A stretch of 64,000 nt of DNA from Bubalus kerabau (lineage: Eukaryota; Chordata; Mammalia; Artiodactyla; Bovidae). The translations under genes and the position numbers were made by a program. The stretch covers positions 60,264,501-60,328,500 of the forward strand of contig NC_073637.1 of assembly GCF_029407905.1 (NCBI RefSeq). The letters run 5' to 3'. Shown one piece after another: positions 56,871 through 64,000 of the stretch (its first letter is position 1; each line of letters begins with the position of its first letter). The notes below the pieces were generated by a model. It ran no database searches, had not been told where the DNA came from, and saw only the letters and a program-made list of their open reading frames with translations.

Positions 56871-57638
56871 TGAGAGAGTCAATTCCTAGGCAGGTTGATA
56901 AGAAGTCAAGGGTCCTGAAGGAGGAAAAGGGGTCTGGAGCCCTCAAGAAGGATTAAAAGGGTCAGGGGCTCTCAAGGAGAAAAAGACATTTTTCTACATT
57001 TCTTTGTCTTAATCAATGTAACAATGTATTTTGCTCAAGGACATGTTTCTCCTTAATAAGAACCTTCTGAATAATCCTGTCATCTTAAAATGTATATTAT
57101 GGGAGTGGGTCTGGTAAGATCTTTCTATTGCTGCTACTGCTAAGTCACTTCAGTCGTGTCCGACTCTGTGCGACCCTGTAGACAGAAGCCCACCAGGCTC
57201 CCCCATCCCTGGGATTCTCCAGGCAAGAACACTGGAGTGGGTTGCCATTTCCTTCTCTAATGCGTGAAAGTGAAGTCGCTCAGTCGTGTCCGACCCTCAG
57301 CAATCCCATGGACTGCAGCCTTCCAGGCTCCTCCATCCATGGGATTTTCCAGGCAAGAGTACTGGAGTGGGGTGCCATTGCCTTCTCCACTAGTCTTGAT
57401 CTTATTAATTTAAGATGTATGTTGTGGGAGTGGGTCTGAAAAAAGTATATAAGGCCTGGATAAGACTAGCTGGGGGGCCTTCTCTGCTCCCCTTCAGATG
57501 TCTATGTCAGAAGCTTTCTCTGACCCTTTTCTTACTTTAATAAAACTCTGATACTAAAAGTTCTTGAGTGATCAAGCCTGGTCCCTGGTCCCAAAGCTAA
57601 ATCTTATTCTTTGGTGATCATGAATCTGACATTGTTCA
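56871..57638 (+). mobile_element. Endogenous retrovirus solo LTR (BTLTR1-like), split by Bov-A2
   Basis: The block starts TG (tgagagagtcaattcc) and ends CA near 57638. It has a TATA box (tatataagg, 57447-57455), a poly(A) signal (aataaaa, 57539-57545), and a GC-richer leader between. A unit with gggagtgggtctg occurs at about 57084-57112 and again at about 57410-57438, which without the SINE would be a ~60-bp tandem repeat in U3. No gag, pol or env sequence is next to it. No duplication was found. The family name is from memory. Confidence 0.75.
57129..57389 (-). mobile_element. Bov-A2 SINE inside the LTR
   Basis: A minus-strand dimer with a shortened linker (only one gtgaaagtgaag unit). It sits between the two U3 repeat units of the LTR. 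Confidence 0.93.
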
Positions 57639-59519
57639 TCTTAAGCTATCAGCATTAGACCTGATGCTATCAATCAAGCTGCTTTAGTAAACTGTGTATT
57701 TGAAATAAAATACTTTTATGTGGGCAACTGAGGTTTTTTTCAGGGCATTAGCTACTCTGAGGCAAATTTCAAGTTCTAGAGCATGATATGGCAGAAGCCA
57801 CTGTTCTAGAAAAGGAAATTTACTCAGTGTATTTAGTTCTCAGTTTATTTTACTCATGTTGTATATTACTGCATAAGCCAAGAATGGATATAGATGATAA
57901 ATACAGAAAAAATATAGATATAGGTATAAATTATTTTCTCAAGTTATGGAGATATTAAACAATACATATTGGCAAATTGTTTCTAACAAATACAGGAACG
58001 AACCTAGACATAATATATTAATTTAATAAATAGTTTGTGTAAGCAGAGTTTATTTTTCTACACTTTCTACAAAAGTGTAGAAAGTATCACATAAGAAGAT
58101 AGTCAGATAAGTAGAAAAGTATCAGATAAGCCTGCTTTCTGACAAGGACACTTACTATTCCATATTTATCAGCATGGTGCTGGTGGTTTTTCACAGGAAA
58201 GAGACTGGAAAATTATTTCCACTGAATATGGAAATCGTGAATTCCCTCAAATAACATGCCAAATTTGTTTTCACACATTTTTTCATTTTAAACACCAATG
58301 TAAGAACAAATAAATTCAAATAAGGAAGGAGATACCATGCTCCTCCTTTGTAAAGATTCCTGATCAGATCTGCAGTTGTTACAAAATGACAGCTTAGAGG
58401 TGTGCAGTTACAGCTGTGCTTCTTCCGAAATGCTGCTAGTAATCAGGTTGGCTTGCAGGAGGCATTCTTAGAAGGGCAACATTAGGACACCACCTCCTCA
58501 ATGCAAGCATTGGGGTAAAAGAAAAGGGAGGAAATGTAGGGGGACCACATGGCCCTTCCTCTTCTAGGAACTGCCAGGCTTTCCTCGACCCTTAATCACT
58601 GAAGTTCAGTGGTGAGCAGGAGAAAAAAAGAACCTGGGTTCAAGGAAGGAGTGGGTGATGCCAAGGAAGGCAGGTGTGTTATCAAATGAGCTCTTGATGA
58701 AGAAACACGAAGTTCACAACTGGATACTCACAGGGTCTGTGAGAAGCAGGAAGATGGCCACCAGCGGAGCAGGTCTGAGTGATGTCTACAGAAAAGCACC
58801 GACGTTTATCTCAATTATTCATCTCTACGGTAACTCCATGCATTTGTGCATTAAGAACTGAACACATATAAAGAATCTTCGTTGTGAAATTCAGCTTGAT
58901 TGTAATTCCCAAATGGCTTCAGGGACACATGTAACACAGAAAACACCAACCAAAAAAATCCCTGTTGTGATTAAATAAAGACACCTATCTCACTTCTTTG
59001 AACAAAGCCAGTTATGACTAATAACTGAAACAGGTACTCATCTTTAGCATTTAATAATTCAATGTCTAGATACTCCTGACATGGATCAAGATAAGACAGA
59101 ATTCTCTAGGGTCACAAGGATACCTTGGGACTTGAAAGGCATCAAACATATTCATTCTCCCTCAAAATTCTCCTCCTATCTGAAAATTCCACCCTATCTG
59201 AAATACGGAAACAAACATGCTCAGATACCTCGAACCTCCCACCTGTGCCTCTTTCCAACTCTCACGTCTCTACATCTGTTCCATCAACACACTCTTCAAA
59301 CAGATTCTGAATCCATTCACTTCTATCTCTCTCTGTGACTATCATTTGACTCCAAGTTACTACTTCCCTGCTACACTGAAACAGCATCTTAGCTGGTGTT
59401 TCTGCTTCCTACCTTGTCTCCAACAATCCATGTTCTATATACACTAACTACATATACATGTGTTCACATATACACACACTATATATAATTAGCTTCAAAT
59501 GGTGGCTGCTAAAACTCTC
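57639..59519. other. Unassigned AT-rich sequence
   Basis: It contains a 12-bp perfect hairpin (listed). The overlapping frames at 59081-59447 show no motif. No exon structure is supported. Confidence 0.5.
58055..58083. repeat. 12-bp hairpin with 5-bp loop
   Basis: tttctacacttt at 58055-58066 and aaagtgtagaaa at 58072-58083 are perfect inverted repeats around ctaca. Related gtagaaa/gtatca words recur up to 58130. Confidence 0.85.
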
Positions 59520-60445
59520 TACTATGGTCTATAAGTTCCCTTATGACCTACCTCAACTGTCCCTGGTAACTTCATCCACTCTCCCTTCCCTCGCCATGCT
59601 GGCCTTTTTCCTTTCCTCCTATATGTGTAGCTCATTCCCACCTCAGGACCTTGGTATTTGCTATTCCCTGCATTTGGGATTCTTTACCCCTTGAAGTTTA
59701 CATGACTGGCTTCTTCCATCCTTTAGGTCTTAATTCAAAAGTAACTCCTTGGGCAATGCTTTCCTTGGTGGCCCAATCTGGAGGATCCATCCACCATCTA
59801 CTTTTCTCTATGATGTTGTCATATTAAATTTAAAAAAAATTATTACTATTTTTATGAGCTATTGTTCACATAACATAAAATTATTATAAAGTGAACAATT
59901 CAGTAGCATTTGGTGCATTTGAAAGGCTGTGCAGCTAACTTCTAACTACTTTCAAAATATTTTCATAGCTCCAAAAGGAAATGCCACATGTATGAAGAAG
60001 TAGCTCACCATTTCATCACCTGCACTGGCCCCTGGCGATCAATAATGTATGTTCTATCTGTATGGACTGACGTTTCCTACACATTTAATATAGGAGTCAT
60101 ATAACATGTGACTTACTGTGTTTGGTTTATATTACTTAACATTAAGATTTTCAAAGTTCATCTACACTGTAGCATGTATCAATATTTCATTCTTTTATGG
60201 ATAAATAATATTCCATTGTGGTGTGTATACCACAGTTTGTTAATCCATGCATCTGTTGATGAACATCTGGGTTGTTTTAAAATTATTTTTAAGTGTAATT
60301 TATCTGACATTATCACACTCACTTATGAAGTTGCTTGTTTATCATTTGTATCCCTCTACCACTGGAATGCACTACCACTTCTGTGAGGTCAGGGACTTGC
60401 CTGTTCATTACTCCTTCCCCAGTAAATCACTATTAAATAAATAAT
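59520..60445 (+). mobile_element. L2 LINE fragment split by L1
   Basis: Left part (59520-59820): tcctttaggtcttaattcaaaagtaactcc preceded by a cctcaggacc-ttggtatttgctattccctg block. Right part (60325-60445): ccactggaatgcactacc, gtcagggacttgcctg, then ccccagtaaatcac and ttaaataaataatgg. Together they follow the L2 3' end, with an L1 in between. Confidence 0.72.
59825..60300 (-). mobile_element. L1 LINE fragment (old) nested in L2
   Basis: Minus-strand L1 order: ataaagtgaacaattcagtagc, a gcaccatttcatcacc-like part, acatgtgacttactgtg, aagttcatctacactgtagcatgtatc, aataatattccattg and ccatgcatctgttgatg. Confidence 0.78.
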
Positions 60446-60912
60446 GGCCAAACTTACATTCTATCCAAGTTGGGGGATTTATCATCCATGGATTTCCTCT
60501 GTAGCCCATCATTTATACCCTTTCTTTTCCTGTTGGTAGAATAAGGAAAAGTCTCTCTCTGTAGAGCTTCAGCCTTCACTGCCAGAATCTACACCAACTT
60601 TAGTATTTCTAGATAATTTGTATGTTTCCCAAACTTTTCTGATCATAAAATTCACCTGGCTGAATATTAAAAATACTCTTCTCCTCTGAATATTGATTCA
60701 GTAGGTTTGGAGCACCTAAGTCTATATTAAAATGCTTACGGCCATTGTCATGATCATGGAATATTCCAGGATATGCTTACGATCATGCACATTTGGGAAC
60801 ATTAGCTTACAGCAGCAATTTTCAACCACATTTTGCATAGAATTATGTGAAGAGCTTTTAAAAAGCATCAATGCCTTGGTCCAAACCCTAGATATTCTAA
60901 TTCAATCTGGGG
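60446..60912. other. Unassigned sequence
   Basis: No gene or repeat is recognised. Confidence 0.5.
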
Positions 60913-60924
60913 GAAAGGCTGAGC

Positions 60925-61203
60925 TGCTGCTGCTGCTGCTGCTGCGTTGCTTCAGTCGTGTCTGACTCTGTGTGACCCCATAGATGGCAGCCCACCAGGC
61001 TCCCCCGTCCCTGGGATTCTCCAGGCAAGAACACTGGAGTGGGTTGCCATTTCTTTCTCCAATGCATGAAAGTGAAAAGTGAAAGTGAAGTCGCTCAGTC
61101 GTGTCCGACCCTCAGCGACCCCATGCACTGCAGCGTACCAGGCTCCTCCGTCCATGGGGTTTTCCAGGCAAGAGTACTGGAGTGGGGTGCCATTGCCTTC
61201 TCC
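60925..61203 (-). mobile_element. Bov-A2 SINE, full dimer
   Basis: A complete minus-strand dimer. Its tail is about seven CTG units (AGC on the sense strand). The exact 12-bp duplication gaaaggctgagc lies at 60913-60924 and 61204-61215. Confidence 0.97.
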
Positions 61204-61414
61204 GAAAGGCTGAGCACTGGGATTTAAAAAAATCTTTCCAAGAGGTTCTAATGGACAGGCAAATTCAAGTACTGCTGGTTTAGAGCACTGGTTCTCTGCT
61301 TGTCTGCTCACTGGCATCACCTGGGGAAATTTTTAAAGTCCTGAGTTTCCAAGGTCTCGACCCAGACAAGTTAAATCAGAAAACCTGGGAGTGACATAAG
61401 TGACATTTTTAAAA

Positions 61415-61625
61415 AGTTTTTTAGAAAGCTTTTTATTTTAAGTAATTGTAGATTTACAAAAAAGTTGTGACAAGGGTACAGAAGATTACCATATAGCCTT
61501 CACCCAGCTGTCTCTAACATTAACATCTTATATAATCACAGTATAACTATCAAGATCAGAAAATAACACTGATAGAATATTTTAGCTAATCTATGTCTTT
61601 TGCAAATATTACCAGCCTGGTTCAG
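61415..61625 (-). mobile_element. Old L1 3'UTR fragment
   Basis: The order ttgtagatttacaaaaaagttg, accatatagccttcacccagc, taacattaacatcttatataatcacag, atcaagatcagaaaataac resembles the 3'UTR of old L1 subfamilies on the minus strand. Confidence 0.65.
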
Positions 61626-61659
61626 AGGACTCTGCATTAGATCATGAAAATAAAGGTGA

Positions 61660-61996
61660 GATTCAGGCTTCCCTGGTAGCTCAGTGGTGAAGAATCCACC
61701 TGCAAGTGCAGGGGACATGGATGGGTTCAATCCCTAATCCAGGAAGATTCCACTAGCCCAGGGAGCAACTAAGCCTGTGCACCACAAGCACTGAGTCTCA
61801 ACTACTGAGCCCACATGCCACAACTACTGAAGCCCACGCACCCTAGAGACCGTGCTCTGGAACAAGGGAAGCCAACGCAATGCAAAGCCCACACACCGCA
61901 ACCAGAGAGTAGCCCCGGCTCGCCACAACTAGAGAAAAGTCTGTGCAGCAACAAAGACCTAGCACAGCCAAAAATAAACAAATAAACAAGTCTTTA
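61660..61996 (+). mobile_element. CHR-2-type SINE, full length
   Basis: It has the head (ggcttccctggtagctcagtgg), B-box-like gggttcaatccc, CHR-2 body with repeated ccacaactact motifs and cgccacaactagag, and an AAATAAAC tail. The duplication aaaggtga at 61652-61659 and 61997-62004 flanks it. Confidence 0.9.
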
Positions 61997-62004
61997 AAAG
62001 GTGA

Positions 62005-63550
62005 AACTCATGTAACGTTAACTATATGAAGCATGCCGGCCAAGCATTTCACAGAATGCCACTCAACTGGATCGGCCTGGTGTTTTCTCATGATTTGACT
62101 GGGTTATACCCTTTCCGGACGCATACCACACAGGTGACACTGTAGCTCATCTTAATACATCATACTGGGTGTATGGGCTATTAATATGACTTACTATGAG
62201 TATGAGTACGAGTACATTAAAAAAAAACTCCCCAGGTGATTCCAATATGCACTGGAGTTTGAGACCCATTAATACAGAAGAGATCATAGTGTCTCCAGAA
62301 TCTATGGTAAGTTGATAGATTCTGGGATTTGAATATTACAGAGAGGAAAATAAGAAAAAACATTCTGGGATAATGAAAACTGATGATAGAATATAAATGG
62401 AAATATAAATATTATAAATATGAATAACTGACACCTAGGCCTAAAATTTTTTATTTTTTATTTTTATTTTTTACACATCAGGTACCAGGACACAAAAATA
62501 TATAGGACATAAACTTGGCCCTCAGGGAACTCAAGGTAATGGGGAAGAAAATATCTTTATAATGAAACATCAAACGCTAATACAGAGGTATTATGATGGC
62601 TTTCTGGAAGTGATGTTACCTTAACCGAATCTTAAAAGAAGAGGCAAAAGTTAAGTGAAGAAAAGTAAGGATAATAGCCTTTAGGTAAATGAGGAACTTT
62701 ATGAATAAAGAATTGCAGGCAAGAACAGCAAATTACATAGGTCGGGGGTGGAGTGGACTACATACATTTTACCCTTTATATAGTATAATTTAAACATATA
62801 TATATATAAAGAAAAGAAAATATATAAGAAAAATAAGATATATATAACAAAAATATAAATTTATATATACAAGAAAATGAAGAGAGAGAGAGAGAGATAT
62901 ATAAGAAAAATAAAATAAAAATTGCAGCAGAACAAAACAGCATTACAAGTTTAGCTTGGATTGTGTCTTTTAATATGTAAGACTTTAGGGTTATTTTTCT
63001 CTAAATAAGAATATATTTTTAATTATACTTATGAACAGTTTTTCTCCCCTTGGGTTTAGAAACATTTTCTTTCCCAAGATGCCAGTAAATCTTTATAAAA
63101 CACTAACTACACACCCAGTTACTGATCGGTGCCAAGGGACAATTAAGAGGAGAATAAAATGGAGTCTTTGATGCCCAGGTTGCTACCATTTATTGGGAGA
63201 GACAAGTTCAAATGACCCACCACCCATGTCCACAGTCAGGTTTACAGAAGCCATGTGGACTAAAAAAATTGAGAACCCATCAACGTCGCCACTGTTAAGA
63301 GACATGAAATATTCATACTAATGAACTTAGCACATTTCAAATGAATTTCACATCTGAAAACCTAAGGTTAAATATAGTCTCTGTTATCTGCATGCCCTGG
63401 AAAAATTATATATTCTATTTTTCACAAATGCAAGAGTCACTGAATCTTCTCTCAGGAAGATACAGAGAATAAGCAGAGTTACAATGCATTTTTACTTTCT
63501 GGTCTTTCACAAATATATCTGGCCAATTAGCCCCTAAGTTGACAGAATGC
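62005..63550. other. AT-rich unassigned sequence
   Basis: It includes a low-complexity tract (listed) and no recognised gene. Confidence 0.5.
62795..62930. repeat. Low-complexity TA/GA tract
   Basis: Interspersed (TA)n runs, A-rich spacers with repeated atataagaaaaataa words, and a (GA)8 run near 62880-62896. Confidence 0.9.
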
Positions 63551-63743
63551 TATCGACTGAGTGGTAAAGAATCCACCTGCCAATTCTGGAGACTCGGGTT
63601 TGATCCCTGGGTCAGGAAGATCCCCTGGAAAAGGAAATGGCAACCGACTCCAGTATTCCTGCCAGGGAAATCCCAAGGACAAAGAAACGTGGTGGGCCAC
63701 AGTGCATAGAATCACAAGAAGAGTTTGACACAACTCGGCAGTG
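63551..63743 (+). mobile_element. Bov-tA SINE, diverged
   Basis: The head is shortened (gagtggtaaagaatccacc), with B-box-like gggtttgatccctggg and Bov-A body to gacacaactcggc. No clear duplication was found. Confidence 0.88.
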
Positions 63744-64000
63744 AAACAACATGTATCAAGAAGGCTTACTACTGAATCTCTCTGAAGTCCCTATGGATTT
63801 TTAGGAGGCCTGAAGACACTGACTCAACTTTGATTTTTAAATGTAGCAACAGTTTAGGCCCAAAGTCCACATATATACACTGCCTAAGAATAGAGAACAG
63901 AGCTGCCCAAAGAGTATATTCCTATGGAACTTGAGGGACATAATCAAAATGTATTTGCTTGATAAACAGAAACGGGGCTATTCAGAAGAGATTCATGAAA

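Noticed and set aside
56871..57638. A complete provirus
   Set aside because: Only one LTR is present and no gag, pol or env coding sequence flanks it.
62795..62930. Possible CRISPR-like or satellite array
   Set aside because: The words are low-complexity TA/GA tracts with no regular repeat-spacer structure; the genome is mammalian.
1..64000. A previously undescribed multi-gene system
   Set aside because: Long open frames are explained by known transposon families or their antisense, and no cluster of unexplained coding sequence was found.

Overview
The window is mammalian, almost certainly ruminant and most likely bovid, nuclear DNA. The evidence is the repeat content. There are many copies of the tRNA-headed Bov-tA SINE, the dimeric Bov-A2 SINE with its (AGC)n tail, and RTE-type BovB LINE fragments ending in a (GTTCA)n-like tail. 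A young ruminant L1 (called L1_BT here), CHR-2-type cetartiodactyl SINEs and short mariner MITEs are also present. Family names are from memory of the consensus sequences; no database was searched.

I find no host gene. No open frame of meaningful length looks like a cellular protein, and I see no convincing exon, CpG-island promoter, rRNA or functional tRNA gene. The longer open frames are decayed pieces of transposon proteins (BovB reverse transcriptase, HSMAR2-like mariner transposase, L1 ORF1) or antisense shadows of SINEs. The window is best read as intergenic or deep intronic DNA made of layered insertions in AT-rich unique sequence.

Layout: 0-11 kb, a 76-bp tandem duplication, a BovB fragment carrying an A-tail-only insertion, an old MaLR-like LTR, Bov-A2, and an L1 holding a Bov-tA. 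11.3-14.8 kb, an L1_BT with both ends but an internal deletion and three ~146-bp 5'UTR repeats. 15.9-19.4 kb, an inverted composite BovB, CHR-2 SINEs, a dimeric tA-tA SINE and Bov-A2. 22.5-28.7 kb, an L2 split by BovB, several Bov-A copies, and a mariner with two terminal inverted repeats that was hit by two SINEs. 34.4-36.9 kb, two BovB copies head to head. 40.5-41.7 kb, a BovB with a 5' inversion. 43.8-44.5 kb, an L1_BT with a 5' inversion and a 15-bp target-site duplication. 45-49.8 kb, nested SINE, MITE and L1 insertions. 51.0-51.6 kb, a BovB with an open C-terminal frame. 54.2-55.6 kb, an L1 hit by an inverted BovB. 56.9-57.6 kb, a retroviral LTR split by Bov-A2. 59.5-61.99 kb, an L2 containing an L1, then Bov-A2 and CHR-2.

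Most SINEs and several LINEs keep exact target-site duplications, so insertion order can be read in many places. The most informative points are mechanistic: several 5'-inverted (twin-primed) LINE insertions, a 3'-truncated SINE with a perfect duplication, a recurrent dimeric tRNA-SINE with one fixed junction, and an insertion consisting only of an A-rich tail. I found no sign of a new biological system.
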